Shown one piece after another: positions 7,670-16,623 of a stretch of DNA of 64,000 nucleotides (position 1 is the first letter of the stretch; each line of letters opens with the position of its first letter). Source of the DNA: Burkholderiales bacterium (GTDB lineage: Bacteria; Pseudomonadota; Gammaproteobacteria; Burkholderiales; Burkholderiaceae_C). A program made the position numbers and the translations under genes. Where the stretch lies: contig JACRAY010000011.1 of assembly GCA_016213325.1 (NCBI GenBank), forward strand, positions 1 to 64,000, read 5' to 3'. The notes under the pieces are model-generated. The model did not search any database. It was not told the DNA's origin and saw only the letters and a list, made by a program, of their open reading frames with translations.

Positions 7670-8574
7670 GGCGCGCGCAGGGGGCCGAGCTCTTCGACCG
7701 CCACCTCGCGAAACCGCCGCGCCACCACGCTCTCCTCATGCGTGTGATAGGCCAGCGCGATCCCTATGAAAGCGTCCTTCGGCATCCCGCGCAGTGGCCG
7801 GAAGGCCACGCGCTGCGAGGCATGCGGCGCGTGCACCGAGGGCACCAGCGCCACGCCCAGGCCGCTTTCCACCAGGCCGATCACGGTCTGCACCTGCACG
7901 CCTTCCTGCACGACGCGCGGCGCGATGCCCGCCTGCACGAACAGTTGCATCACAGCCGCGTGCAGCGCGCCGCCCACCTGCGACGGCGTGTAGCCGATCA
8001 GGGGTTCGTGCGCCAGGTCGGCCAGCGCCACGGTCTTGCGCCGCGCCAGCGGATGCCCGGCCGGCAGCGCGGCACAAAAGACATCGTGCGTGATCACCTG
8101 CAGTTGGACTCCCTCGGGACGAATGGCCGGTACGCGCACGAAGCCCAGGTCCATGGCGCCGCCCTGCACGGCCGTCAGGGCCTCGAAGTTGGTGGCTTCG
8201 CGCAGCACCAGGTGGACGTTGGGGTAGCGGCGGCTGAAGGCCTGGATCAGGCGCGGCATGAGCCCGTAGGTGACCGAGCCGATGAAGGCAATGCGCAGGC
8301 GCCCCGCTTCGCCTTTGGCCACGGCGCGCGCCGACGAGGCGACCTCTTCCGCGCCGCGCAAGCACCTGACGGCGGCGTCGTAGGCCGCCTGCCCTGCTGC
8401 CGTCAGGCGCACGCCGCGCGAGCCGCGCTCGAGCAGCGGCACGCCGATTTCCTCTTCCAGTTTGCGGATCGCAACCGACAGGGGCGGCTGGGCCATGAAC
8501 AGCAGTTCGGCCGCGCGCCGGAAGCTGCGGGCGTCGGCGACGGCGATGAATTGGCGAAGCTGCCTCAGGTCCAT
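7654..8574 (-). CDS. LysR-family regulator (CatM/BenM-like operator), controls the 8.7-17.9 kb operon
   Basis: A 306-residue LysR protein starting MDLRQLRQFIAVADARSFRRAA, the classic N-terminus of the CatM/BenM/CbnR branch. The HTH spans about residues 3-60 and the effector domain starts near LRIAFIGSVTYGLMPRL. In-frame ATGs at 8583 and 8604 exist; I chose 8574 because it places the HTH normally and leaves the ATAC-N7-GTAT palindrome upstream. The gene is divergent from an eight-gene beta-oxidation operon, its likely target. Effectors of this branch are often acyclic unsaturated acids, but here the ligand is unknown. Confidence 0.85.
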   Translation of the reverse strand: MDLRQLRQFIAVADARSFRRAAELLFMAQPPLSVAIRKLEEEIGVPLLERGSRGVRLTAAGQAAYDAAVRCLRGAEEVASSARAVAKGEAGRLRIAFIGSVTYGLMPRLIQAFSRRYPNVHLVLREATNFEALTAVQGGAMDLGFVRVPAIRPEGVQLQVITHDVFCAALPAGHPLARRKTVALADLAHEPLIGYTPSQVGGALHAAVMQLFVQAGIAPRVVQEGVQVQTVIGLVESGLGVALVPSVHAPHASQRVAFRPLRGMPKDAFIGIALAYHTHEESVVARRFREVAVEELGPLRAPQRAR

Positions 8575-8576
8575 CT

Positions 8577-8593
8577 GATACATGAAGTGTATC
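8577..8593. promoter_or_regulatory. LysR operator ATAC-N7-GTAT
   Basis: The perfect 6-bp inverted repeat GATACA-N5-TGTATC contains ATAC-N7-GTAT (8578-8592), the consensus known for BenM/CatM-type LysR regulators, with its T-N11-A core. It abuts the lysR start at 8574 and lies 86 bp upstream of the Bug gene, as expected for a recognition binding site. Confidence 0.65.
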
Positions 8594-8612
8594 GCTGATT
8601 CCATCAACGGTA

Positions 8613-8642
8613 TTGGACCGGGTATCGCCCAGAGCCTAGGAT
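8613..8642 (+). promoter_or_regulatory. Candidate sigma-70 promoter of the beta-oxidation operon
   Basis: TTGGAC (8613-8618) and TAGGAT (8637-8642) are separated by 18 bp and lie downstream of the ATAC-N7-GTAT site and about 37 bp upstream of the Bug start. A TATC half-site within the spacer could be the LysR activation site. This is a pattern-based call. Confidence 0.4.
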
Positions 8643-8679
8643 CCAGCATCCCCTTCGACCCACGAATCCCGGAGACAAC

Positions 8680-9657
8680 ATGACTTCCAGCAGACGCACC
8701 TTCCTGGCCGCCGCTTGCGCCGCACTGGCCGCGGCGCCTTTCGGCCCCGCGCTGGCCCAGGCCTTCCCGAACAAGCCGGTGCGCATCGTCGTGCCCTACA
8801 CGCCGGGCGGGCCTTCGGACATCGCCGCCCGCGCCGTGGGCCAGAAGCTCGCCGAGCAGCTCGGGCAGCCGGTCATCGTCGAGAACAAGCCGGGCGCCGG
8901 CGGCAACACCGGCGCCGACCTGGTGGCGCGCGCACCAGCCGACGGCTACACGCTGATGCTGGTGACCACCGGCCACACCATCAACCCGTCGCTGTACGAA
9001 AAGCTCGGCTACAACCTGCTCTCGGACTTCGCGCCGGTCTCGCAGATCACCAGCAGCCCGATGGTGGTGGCGGTGTCGCCTTCGCTCGGGGTCAACGACA
9101 TGCGCGGACTGATCGCGCTGGCCAAAGCCAAGCCGGGTGCGCTCAACTTCGCATCGGCCGGCAACGGGTCGTCCACCCACCTGGCGCCGGAGCTGTTCGC
9201 GCTGATGGCGGGCGTCAAGATGACGCACGTGCCGTACAAGGGCAGTGCACCGGCCCTGGCGGACGTGATGGCCGGGCACGCGCAAGTCGCCTTCGACTTC
9301 ATGACTTCCGCGATGCCGCACGTGCGCAGCGGCAAGCTGAAGGGCCTGGCGACCACGGGCGCCACGCGGTCGGCTGCGGCGCCCGAACTGCCGACCGTAG
9401 CCGAATCCGGTGTACCCGGCTTCGAAGTGATCGGCTGGAACGGCCTGGTGGTTCCGGCGGCCACGCCCAAGGACATCGTGGCGAAGCTGAGCGCCGAGAT
9501 CCGCAAGGCGCTCGAGTCCGCCGACGTGAAGGCGCGCTTCGCCGGGCTTGGGGCCGCGGCCCATCCCACCACACCGGAGCAACTGGGCGCGCTGATGCGC
9601 TCGGAAGTCGAGAAGTGGGCCAAGGTGGTCAAGGCCTCCGGCGCCAAGGCCGAATGA
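8680..9657 (+). CDS. Bug/TctC-type periplasmic carboxylate receptor
   Basis: A 325-residue tripartite-tricarboxylate-transporter substrate-binding protein. The N-terminus (SSRRTFLAAACAALAAA, cleavage near ALAQA) is an export signal with a twin-arginine look. Family blocks FPNKPVRIVVPYTPGG, VENKPGAGGNTGADLV, GHTINPSL and PTVAESGVPGFEV are present. No TctA/TctB membrane genes are nearby, so it is an orphan receptor, as is common in Burkholderiales. As first gene of the operon it probably binds the carboxylic acid that the downstream synthetase activates. The following gene starts within its stop codon (ATGA). Confidence 0.9.
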   Translation: MTSSRRTFLAAACAALAAAPFGPALAQAFPNKPVRIVVPYTPGGPSDIAARAVGQKLAEQLGQPVIVENKPGAGGNTGADLVARAPADGYTLMLVTTGHTINPSLYEKLGYNLLSDFAPVSQITSSPMVVAVSPSLGVNDMRGLIALAKAKPGALNFASAGNGSSTHLAPELFALMAGVKMTHVPYKGSAPALADVMAGHAQVAFDFMTSAMPHVRSGKLKGLATTGATRSAAAPELPTVAESGVPGFEVIGWNGLVVPAATPKDIVAKLSAEIRKALESADVKARFAGLGAAAHPTTPEQLGALMRSEVEKWAKVVKASGAKAE

Positions 9658-11765
9658 ACGCTTTCCCCAGATCCCTCGACCGCCTGCTGCATCCGCGCAG
9701 CGTGGCCGTCATCGGGGCTTCCGACGACGTCACGCGCATCGGCGGACGGCCCATCGCCTACATGCGTTCGCAGGGCTTCACTGGCCGCATCCTGCCGGTG
9801 AACCCGGGCCGAGCGACGGTGCAGGGCCTGCCGGCCTACGCCTCGGTGGCTGCCCTGCCCGAAACGCCCGATGTGGCGATCGTCGCGGTCGCGGCCCGGT
9901 CGGTGGTGGAAGTCGTGAGCCAGCTCGCCGAGCGCGGCACCACCGCTGCCATCGTGTTCAGCGCCGGCTTCGCCGAATCGGGCGACGACGGTGCGGCGCT
10001 CCAGCATGCGATGGTGCTGGCCGCGCGCAGGCACGGCATGCGGCTGCTCGGGCCCAACTCGCTGGGCATCGTCAACCCGCGCACCGGCTTCTTCGGCAGC
10101 TTCCTGTCCAGCGTCGAGCTGGGCATGCCCCGGCCCGGGCGTGTCGCCATCGTCAGCCAGTCGGGCGCCTATGGCGGCCACCTGCTGGCGGCCGCCACGG
10201 CGGCAGGCATCGGCCTGTCGGCTTGCGTGATGACCGGCAACGAGTCGGACATCACGCTGGGCGATGTGGTGCGGATGATGGTGGAAGACGCCGACACGGA
10301 CGTGATCGCGCTGTATTCCGAAGGCGTGCGCGAGGCCGGGGGGCTCGTGACCGCGCTCGAAGCGGCACGCGTCGCGCGCAAGCCCGTGGTGATAATGAAG
10401 GTCGGCAAGAGCGCCGTGGGTGGCGCGGCCGCGCAATCGCACACCGCGTCCATCGCCGGCAATGACGCCGTGATCGACGCCGTGCTCGCCGAACTGGGCG
10501 CCGTGCGCGCCGCGAGCACCGAGCAGATGCTGGACATTGCGCGGCTCGCCACGCGGCGCATCTACCCCGCCGACAACGCGCTGGGCGTCATCACCGTCAG
10601 CGGCGGCGCCGGCGTCATCGCCTCGGACGCGGCAGAGGACGTGGGCCTGCCGGTGCCGCAGATGCCCGACGCGGCGCAGGCGGCCCTGAAGGCGCTGCTG
10701 CCCTTCGCGTCGCCGCGCAACCCGGTGGATGTGACGGCGCAGTTCCTCAACGACCTGTCGCTGGTCGGCCGCTTCACCGAAACCCTGGTCGCCGAAGGCG
10801 GCTATCCGTCGATCCTGGGCTTCTTCACCTACACCGCCGGCGCGCCCAGCGTGGCGCCGCGCCTGCGCGCGGAGCTGTCGCGCGTGCGCGAGAGGCATCC
10901 CGACCGGCTGTTCGTGCTGTGCGTGCAGGCCTCGGCCGGGCAGATCCGCGGCTATGAGGACGATGGCTTCTGCGTGTTCGAGGACCCGACTCGCGCGGTC
11001 GTCGCCATCGAGGCAATGGGCCGCTTCGGCCGCTCCTTCGCGGCGGCGCCGCGCCAGCCGGCGCCGGTGGTCGACGTGCCTGCATTGCCGGCGGCCACGC
11101 CGAGCGAGGCCGAAGCCAAGCGGCTGCTGGCTGTGGCCGGCATTGCCAGCGGGCCTGAGCACGCCTGCGCGACCGCCGACGCCGCGGTGGCCGCGGCGCG
11201 CGAGATCGGTTTTCCGGTGGTGCTGAAAGTGCTGTCGCCCGACATCCTGCACAAGTCCGAAATCGGCGGCGTGCTGCTGGACGTGAAAGACGAAGCGAGC
11301 GTGCGCAGTGGCTTCGGCACGCTGCTGGAACGTGCCGGCAATGCCATGCCGCAGGCCCGCATCGAAGGTGTGCTGGTGGCCAGGCAGTTGAGCGGTGCCG
11401 TGGAATGCATCCTGGGCATCCACCGCGACCCGGTGTTCGGGCCGGTGGCCATGTTCGGGCTGGGCGGCATCTTCGTGGAAGTGATGAAGGACGTGGTGTT
11501 CCACCGCTGTCCCTTCGGCGAGGACGTGGCCCTGCGCATGATCCGTTCCATCAAGGGGGCGCCGCTGCTGCAGGGCGCGCGCGGCCGGCCACCTGCCGAC
11601 ATCGCCGCGCTGGCGCGCATGTTGTCGCGGTTGTCGGCCTTTGCGGTGGCCGCGGGGCCGCGCCTTCAGTCCATCGACCTGAACCCGGTCTTCGCCATGC
11701 CCGAGGGGCAGGGCGCCTACGCGGCCGACGCCGTGATCGAACTGCTGGCCGAGGAGAAGCCGTGA
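9654..11765 (+). CDS. ADP-forming acyl-CoA synthetase (fused alpha-beta)
   Basis: A 703-residue acetate-CoA-ligase-type enzyme. The CoA-binding Rossmann domain opens with LLHPRSVAVIGASDD, ligase-CoA domains follow, with His263 in QSHTASIAG as the phosphorylated catalytic His, and an ATP-grasp beta domain begins around residue 480 (VVLKVLSPDILHKSEIGG). It would convert a carboxylic acid, CoA and ATP to acyl-CoA, ADP and phosphate, activating the acid bound by the Bug receptor. Start and stop overlap both neighbours by 4 bp, indicating tight translational coupling. The substrate cannot be read from the sequence. Confidence 0.88.
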   Translation: MNAFPRSLDRLLHPRSVAVIGASDDVTRIGGRPIAYMRSQGFTGRILPVNPGRATVQGLPAYASVAALPETPDVAIVAVAARSVVEVVSQLAERGTTAAIVFSAGFAESGDDGAALQHAMVLAARRHGMRLLGPNSLGIVNPRTGFFGSFLSSVELGMPRPGRVAIVSQSGAYGGHLLAAATAAGIGLSACVMTGNESDITLGDVVRMMVEDADTDVIALYSEGVREAGGLVTALEAARVARKPVVIMKVGKSAVGGAAAQSHTASIAGNDAVIDAVLAELGAVRAASTEQMLDIARLATRRIYPADNALGVITVSGGAGVIASDAAEDVGLPVPQMPDAAQAALKALLPFASPRNPVDVTAQFLNDLSLVGRFTETLVAEGGYPSILGFFTYTAGAPSVAPRLRAELSRVRERHPDRLFVLCVQASAGQIRGYEDDGFCVFEDPTRAVVAIEAMGRFGRSFAAAPRQPAPVVDVPALPAATPSEAEAKRLLAVAGIASGPEHACATADAAVAAAREIGFPVVLKVLSPDILHKSEIGGVLLDVKDEASVRSGFGTLLERAGNAMPQARIEGVLVARQLSGAVECILGIHRDPVFGPVAMFGLGGIFVEVMKDVVFHRCPFGEDVALRMIRSIKGAPLLQGARGRPPADIAALARMLSRLSAFAVAAGPRLQSIDLNPVFAMPEGQGAYAADAVIELLAEEKP

Positions 11766-12916
11766 TCCGCGACGACGAGACCCTGGAGCTGCTGCTGGAC
11801 AGCGTGCGGCGCTTCGTGCGCGCACAGCTCGTGCCGGCCGAGCAAGAAGTCGACCGCACCGACGAGATTCCGTCGCGACTGGTCGAAGGCATGAAGGAAC
11901 TGGGCCTGTTCGGCATGACCATCCCCGAGGAATACGGCGGCTTGGCCCTGACGATGGAAGAGGAAGTGCGAGTGGTGTTCGAGCTCACGCAGACCTCGCC
12001 GGCGTTCCGCTCGCTGCTGGGCACCACGGTGGGCATCGGCTCGCAGGGGCTGGTGTGGGATGGCACGGCCGAACAGAAGCAAGCCTGGCTGCCGCGCATG
12101 GCCACAGGTGAAGTGATCGCCTCGTTCTGCCTGACCGAGCCGGAGGCCGGCTCGGACGCAGCGTCGTTGCGCACCCGCGCCGTGCGCCTGGGCGACCACT
12201 ATGTGCTGGACGGCACCAAGCGCTTCATCACCAATGCACCGTATGCCGGCTTGTTCACGGTGATGGCCCGCACCGACCCGGCGCAGCCAGGCGCCGCCGG
12301 CATCTCGGCCTTCCTGGTGGACGCGAAGACGCCCGGCATCGTGCTGGGCAGGCCTGACCGCAAGATGGGCCATGCCGGCTCGCACACCTGCGACGTGGTG
12401 TTCGAGGGCTGCCGGGTGCCGGCGGCCAACCTGCTGGGCGGTGTGGAAGGGCAGGGCTTTCGCACGGCGATGAAGGTGCTGGACAAGGGCCGGCTGCACA
12501 TCGCGGCGGTGTGCGTCGGCGTGGCCACGCGCATGCTGGCCGACGCGTTGCGCTACGCGATGGAGCGCAAGCAGTTCGGCCAGGCCATCGCCGAGTTCCA
12601 GCTCGTGCAGGCCATGCTGGCCGACAGCCAGGCGGAACTATATGCGGCGCGCTGCATGGTCATCGACGCGGCGCAGCGCCGCGACGCAGGCGAGGTCATC
12701 GCGCTGCAAGCCGCCAGCGCCAAGCTGTTCGCCAGCGAGATGTGCGGCCGCGTTGCCGATCGCGCGGTACAGATCTTCGGCGGCGCCGGCTACACGGCCG
12801 ACAGCGGCATCGAGCGCTTCTACCGTGACGTGCGGCTGTTCCGCATCTATGAAGGCACCTCGCAGATCCAGCAGCTGGTGATTGCCAGGCAGATGATGCG
12901 TGCGGCGCAGGCTTGA
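11762..12916 (+). CDS. Acyl-CoA dehydrogenase
   Basis: A 384-residue enzyme starting at GTG 11762 within the preceding stop (GTGA). It carries LTEPEAGSDAASLRT in the beta domain, KRFITNAPYAG for FAD/substrate packing, and the C-terminal FRIYEGTSQIQQ with the catalytic Glu in the standard short/medium-chain position. It should introduce the alpha-beta double bond into the acyl-CoA made by the synthetase, passing electrons to ETF. It is a close paralogue of the 384-residue dehydrogenase at 31483-32637, suggesting duplication between two catabolic operons. Confidence 0.88.
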   Translation: MIRDDETLELLLDSVRRFVRAQLVPAEQEVDRTDEIPSRLVEGMKELGLFGMTIPEEYGGLALTMEEEVRVVFELTQTSPAFRSLLGTTVGIGSQGLVWDGTAEQKQAWLPRMATGEVIASFCLTEPEAGSDAASLRTRAVRLGDHYVLDGTKRFITNAPYAGLFTVMARTDPAQPGAAGISAFLVDAKTPGIVLGRPDRKMGHAGSHTCDVVFEGCRVPAANLLGGVEGQGFRTAMKVLDKGRLHIAAVCVGVATRMLADALRYAMERKQFGQAIAEFQLVQAMLADSQAELYAARCMVIDAAQRRDAGEVIALQAASAKLFASEMCGRVADRAVQIFGGAGYTADSGIERFYRDVRLFRIYEGTSQIQQLVIARQMMRAAQA

Positions 12917-12917
12917 C

Positions 12918-13787
12918 ATGACGATCGATCCACAAGCCCTGCTGCGCCGCACCTTCGTTCCCGTCGAGCATCGCTACACCGTGCGAGACACGATGCTGTA
13001 CGCGCTGGGCGTGGGGCTCGGCGCCGACCCGCTGGACCGCGGGCAGTTGCGCTACGTGTTCGAGGACGGCCTGGCCGCGCTGCCCACCATGGCCAACGTG
13101 CTGGCCTTTCCCGGCTTCTGGGCGCGCGAAGCCGACACCGGGATCGACTGGCGCCGCCTCGTGCACGCCGAGCAGTCCATCGTGCTGCACGACGTGCTGC
13201 CGGAGGAAGGGCTGGTCGCCGGGCGCAACCGCGTCGCCGCCCTGTGGGACAAGGGCGCCGGCAAGGGCGCGCTGATGCAGCAGGTGCGCGAGATCGAATC
13301 CGCCGAGGGGCGTCCGCTCGCGACCGTCACGCAGCTCACCCTGCTGCGTGGCGACGGCGGCTGCGGCAGCGCCACCGAGGGCGCGCCGCCGCCGCCCCAT
13401 GAGCTGCCCGGCCGCGCCCCGGATGCGGTATGTGAACTGCCCACGCTGCCGCAGGCCGCGCTGCTGTACCGGCTGAGCGGCGACTACAACCCGTTGCATG
13501 CCGACCCGGAGGTGGCCGCCGCCGCCGGCTTCGAACGGCCCATCATGCACGGCATGGCGACCATGGGCGTTGCCGCGCATGCGGTGCTGCGCACGCTGCT
13601 GGGTTACGACAGCCGGCGCTTCGCCGGCATGCGCGTGCGCTTCACCGCGCCGGTGTTCCCGGGCGAGACCCTGCGCACCGAAATGTGGGTGGACGGCGAT
13701 GTCGTGTCGCTGCGCACCGTCGCTACCGCACGCAACGCCGTCGTGCTCGACAAGAGCCGGGTCGACCTGCGCCCGCCCGTGCATTGA
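12918..13787 (+). CDS. MaoC-type (R)-specific enoyl-CoA hydratase
   Basis: A 289-residue double-hotdog hydratase 2 like the hydratase part of MFE-2. The catalytic segment YRLSGDYNPLHADPEVA sits in the C-terminal half, followed by PIMHGMATMG; Asp and His of GDYNPLH are the predicted catalytic pair. I start at ATG 12918, one base after the acyl-CoA dehydrogenase stop, rather than at an upstream in-frame codon inside that gene. The operon also carries a crotonase-type hydratase, so both hydratase stereochemistries are encoded. Confidence 0.85.
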   Translation: MTIDPQALLRRTFVPVEHRYTVRDTMLYALGVGLGADPLDRGQLRYVFEDGLAALPTMANVLAFPGFWAREADTGIDWRRLVHAEQSIVLHDVLPEEGLVAGRNRVAALWDKGAGKGALMQQVREIESAEGRPLATVTQLTLLRGDGGCGSATEGAPPPPHELPGRAPDAVCELPTLPQAALLYRLSGDYNPLHADPEVAAAAGFERPIMHGMATMGVAAHAVLRTLLGYDSRRFAGMRVRFTAPVFPGETLRTEMWVDGDVVSLRTVATARNAVVLDKSRVDLRPPVH

Positions 13788-13820
13788 CCTGAACCCCACC
13801 ATCACGAAGAGAGACAAGCC

Positions 13821-14570
13821 ATGGACCTGCAGATCAAGGACAAGGTGGCCATCGTCACCGGCTCGGCCCGCGGACTGGGCGCCGCCACGGCCCGCCGACT
13901 GGCCGAAGAGGGTGCGCAAGTCGTCGTCACCGACATCAACGCCGAGCAGGCCCGGGCCACCGCGGCCGCGCTGCAGGCCGACGGCCTGCGCGCACACTGC
14001 ATCGCGGGCGACATCACACAGGCCGCCGACGTACAGCGCCTGGTCGACGGGACCCGCGCCACCTTCGGCGGCGTGCACATCCTGGTGAACAACGCCGGTT
14101 TCCCGCGCGACAAGTACCTGGTGAAGATGAGCGAGGAAGACTGGACGCTGGTGATGGACGTGATGCTCAAGGGCGCCTTCCTGGCCACCCGGGCCGTGAT
14201 GCCGCACTTCATCGAGCAGGGCTGGGGCCGCGTGGTCAACATCAGCTCCCGCGCGCACTTCGGCAACCCCACGCAGGCCAACTACTCGGCTGCCAAGGCC
14301 GGGCTGATCGGGATGGCCAAGGCGCTTGCGATCGAAGAGGGGCGCTACGGCGTGACGGTCAATTGCGTGGCGCCTGGCTTCATGGAGACCGAGATGGTGA
14401 GGGCGCTGCCCACCTACGAGACCATCAAGGAGCGGGCCGTGCAGATGCAGCCGATCAAGCGCGTGGGCCAGCCCGGCGACATTGCCGATGCCGTGGCCTT
14501 CCTCGTGTCGGAACGCGCCGGCTTCATCACCGGCGAGGTGCTGCACGTGACGGGCGGGCGCTATGGCTGA
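13821..14570 (+). CDS. SDR-family 3-hydroxyacyl-CoA dehydrogenase (FabG-like)
   Basis: A 249-residue classical short-chain dehydrogenase. It has the TGSARGLG cofactor loop near residue 15, NNAG in the core, and the Ser-Tyr-Lys triad in NISSRAHFGNPTQANYSAAK. Following a MaoC hydratase it most likely oxidises the (R)-3-hydroxyacyl-CoA to the 3-ketoacyl-CoA used by the thiolase two genes downstream. The 33-bp gap before it includes a GAAGAGAG ribosome-site region. A different alcohol substrate is possible. Confidence 0.82.
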   Translation: MDLQIKDKVAIVTGSARGLGAATARRLAEEGAQVVVTDINAEQARATAAALQADGLRAHCIAGDITQAADVQRLVDGTRATFGGVHILVNNAGFPRDKYLVKMSEEDWTLVMDVMLKGAFLATRAVMPHFIEQGWGRVVNISSRAHFGNPTQANYSAAKAGLIGMAKALAIEEGRYGVTVNCVAPGFMETEMVRALPTYETIKERAVQMQPIKRVGQPGDIADAVAFLVSERAGFITGEVLHVTGGRYG

Positions 14571-15417
14571 AGCCGCGCCGCTTGTGCTGCCGGGCTTCGG
14601 GCAAGGGCCGGTACGCTGCGTGGTGATCGAAGGTGTCGCCACGATCACGCTGGACAATCCGCCGCTCAACGTCGTCTTCCGCGGCCTCACCGAAGCGCTG
14701 GGCCGGGTGCTGGATGTGCTCGCCGCCGACGCATCGGTGCGTTCGGTGATCGTCACCGGCGCCGGCGAGCGGGCGTTCTGCGCCGGCTCCGACATCGCCG
14801 AATTCCGGCCGCTCATGACGCCGGGGCGCATCGTGCCGGAGAAGCTGGCGCTGCAGCATGCCGTGTTCGGCGGCCTGGACGACTTCCCCAAGCCCACCAT
14901 CGCCGCCGTCAACGGCCTGGCCTTCGGCGGCGGCCTGGAGATCGCCGTGTGCTGCGACTTAGTCGTGGCCGACGAGGCGGCCCGCTTTGCGCTGCCCGAG
15001 ATCAAGCTGGGCATTTTTCCCGGCAGCGGCGGCCCGGTGCGCGTGACGCGCCGCATCGGCGCCGGCCGCGCCAAGGAACTGATGTTCCTGGGCGAGCCGA
15101 TCGACGCGGCCACTGCGCTCGCGTGGGGGCTGGTCAACCGCATCGCGCCTCGCGGGCAGGCGGTGGCCCTGGCCCGCGAACTCGCCGCCACCTTGGCCGA
15201 GCGGCCCGCTCTCGCCGTTTCGCTGTGCAAGCAGGCCATCGCGCACAGCTTCGACACTTCGGAAGACGAGGCGATCGCCCGCGCCTTGCCCCTGTCGGAA
15301 CGGGCCTTCACCTCCGCAGAAGCCCGTGAAGGCGTGCGCGCCTTCCTGGCCAAAGAGGCGCCCCGCTTCACGCACGGGCTTTCAGTTTCCCTTCACCGCA
15401 AAGAGGTCGAGTCATGA
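14563..15417 (+). CDS. Enoyl-CoA hydratase/isomerase (crotonase family)
   Basis: A 284-residue crotonase. CAGSDIAEF forms part of the oxyanion hole, NGLAFGGGLEIAVCCD carries the first catalytic Glu, and ALPEIKLGIFPGSGG carries the second, so the hydratase residues are intact. It begins 8 bp inside the SDR gene and ends in an ATGA overlap with the thiolase gene. Together with the MaoC enzyme it gives the operon two hydration routes, perhaps for two successive rounds of beta-oxidation. Confidence 0.85.
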   Translation: MAEAAPLVLPGFGQGPVRCVVIEGVATITLDNPPLNVVFRGLTEALGRVLDVLAADASVRSVIVTGAGERAFCAGSDIAEFRPLMTPGRIVPEKLALQHAVFGGLDDFPKPTIAAVNGLAFGGGLEIAVCCDLVVADEAARFALPEIKLGIFPGSGGPVRVTRRIGAGRAKELMFLGEPIDAATALAWGLVNRIAPRGQAVALARELAATLAERPALAVSLCKQAIAHSFDTSEDEAIARALPLSERAFTSAEAREGVRAFLAKEAPRFTHGLSVSLHRKEVES

Positions 15418-16619
15418 GGCGAGCCGCCATCGTCAGTCCCCTGCGCACTCCCATCGGCGCCTACGGCGGCATGCTTCGTCCCGTGCCGGTGGAGGAACTC
15501 GGGGCCACCGTCGCGCGTGCCATCGTCCAGCGCACCGGGCTGGACCCTGCGCTGATCGAGGACGTGGTCTTCGCGCAGAGTTACACCAACGGCGAGACGC
15601 CCTGCACCGGCCGCTGGGTGGCGCTGCAGGCCGGCTTCCCGATCGAGGTAGCCGGCATGCAGATGGACCGCCGCTGCGGCAGCGGCGTGCAGGCCGTCGC
15701 CACCGCCGCGATGATGGTGCAGACCGGCGCTGCCGACGTGGTGCTGGCCGGCGGCGTGGAGAGCATGAGCAACGTTGAGTACTACACCACCGACATGCGC
15801 TGGGGCAAGCGGGCCGGCTCGGTGAAGCTGCACGACCGGCTGGAGCGCGGGCGCGAACGCTCGCAGCCCGAACATCGCTTCGGCCGCATCAGCGGCATGA
15901 TCGAGACCGCCGAGAACCTGGCGCGCGACTACAAGGTCACGCGCGAGCAGGCCGACGCCTTCGCGGTGCGCAGCCAGCAGCGCGCAGCGGCGGCGTGGGC
16001 CGAGGGGCGGTTCGCAGGTGAAGTGGTGCCCGTGGCGGTGCCGCAGCGCAAGGGCGAAGTGATGCAGGTGGACCGCGACGAAGGCGTGCGGGCCGACGCC
16101 ACGCTCGCTTCTCTGGCGAGGCTGTTGCCCATCATGAAGGACGGGGTCGTGACGGCCGGCAATGCCTGCCAGCAGAACGACGCCGCGGCGGCCTGCCTGG
16201 TGGTGGCCGAAGACAAGCTGGCATCGCTCGGCCTGACGCCGATTGGCTTCCTGGCCGGCTGGGCCGTGGCGGGCTGTGAGCCTTCGCACATGGGCATCGG
16301 CCCGGTGCCGGCCGTGGCGAAGCTCCTGAAACGCATGGGGCTGCGGCTCGACCAGATGGACCTGGTCGAACTGAACGAGGCCTTCGCCTGCCAGGCGCTG
16401 GCCTGCGTGCAGGGCTGGGAATCGTCGATGGACGAACTGGAAGACCGCCTGAACGTCAACGGCTCCGGCATCTCGCTGGGCCACCCCGTGGGCGCCACCG
16501 GCGTGCGCATCATGACCACGCTGCTGCACGAGATGCAGCGGCGCGGTGCGCGCTACGGGCTGGAGACCATGTGTATCGGCGGCGGGCAGGGGATCGCGGC
16601 CATCTTCGAACGCGCTTGA
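15414..16619 (+). CDS. Thiolase (acetyl-CoA acyltransferase)
   Basis: A 401-residue thiolase with the nucleophilic Cys88 in MDRRCGSGVQA, NEAFACQ in the third motif, GHPVGATG and the C-terminal acid-base Cys in CIGGGQG. It cleaves a 3-ketoacyl-CoA with CoA to release acetyl-CoA or another short acyl-CoA. Its 4-bp overlap with the hydratase and 4-bp gap to the CoA isomerase gene place it in the middle of a continuous transcription unit. Confidence 0.9.
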   Translation: MRRAAIVSPLRTPIGAYGGMLRPVPVEELGATVARAIVQRTGLDPALIEDVVFAQSYTNGETPCTGRWVALQAGFPIEVAGMQMDRRCGSGVQAVATAAMMVQTGAADVVLAGGVESMSNVEYYTTDMRWGKRAGSVKLHDRLERGRERSQPEHRFGRISGMIETAENLARDYKVTREQADAFAVRSQQRAAAAWAEGRFAGEVVPVAVPQRKGEVMQVDRDEGVRADATLASLARLLPIMKDGVVTAGNACQQNDAAAACLVVAEDKLASLGLTPIGFLAGWAVAGCEPSHMGIGPVPAVAKLLKRMGLRLDQMDLVELNEAFACQALACVQGWESSMDELEDRLNVNGSGISLGHPVGATGVRIMTTLLHEMQRRGARYGLETMCIGGGQGIAAIFERA

Positions 16620-16623
16620 AGCG

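Noticed and set aside
16236-16250. A GATTGGC match inside the thiolase gene as a further AraC site
   Set aside because: It lies in coding sequence without the CAATGGC partner 22 bp upstream.
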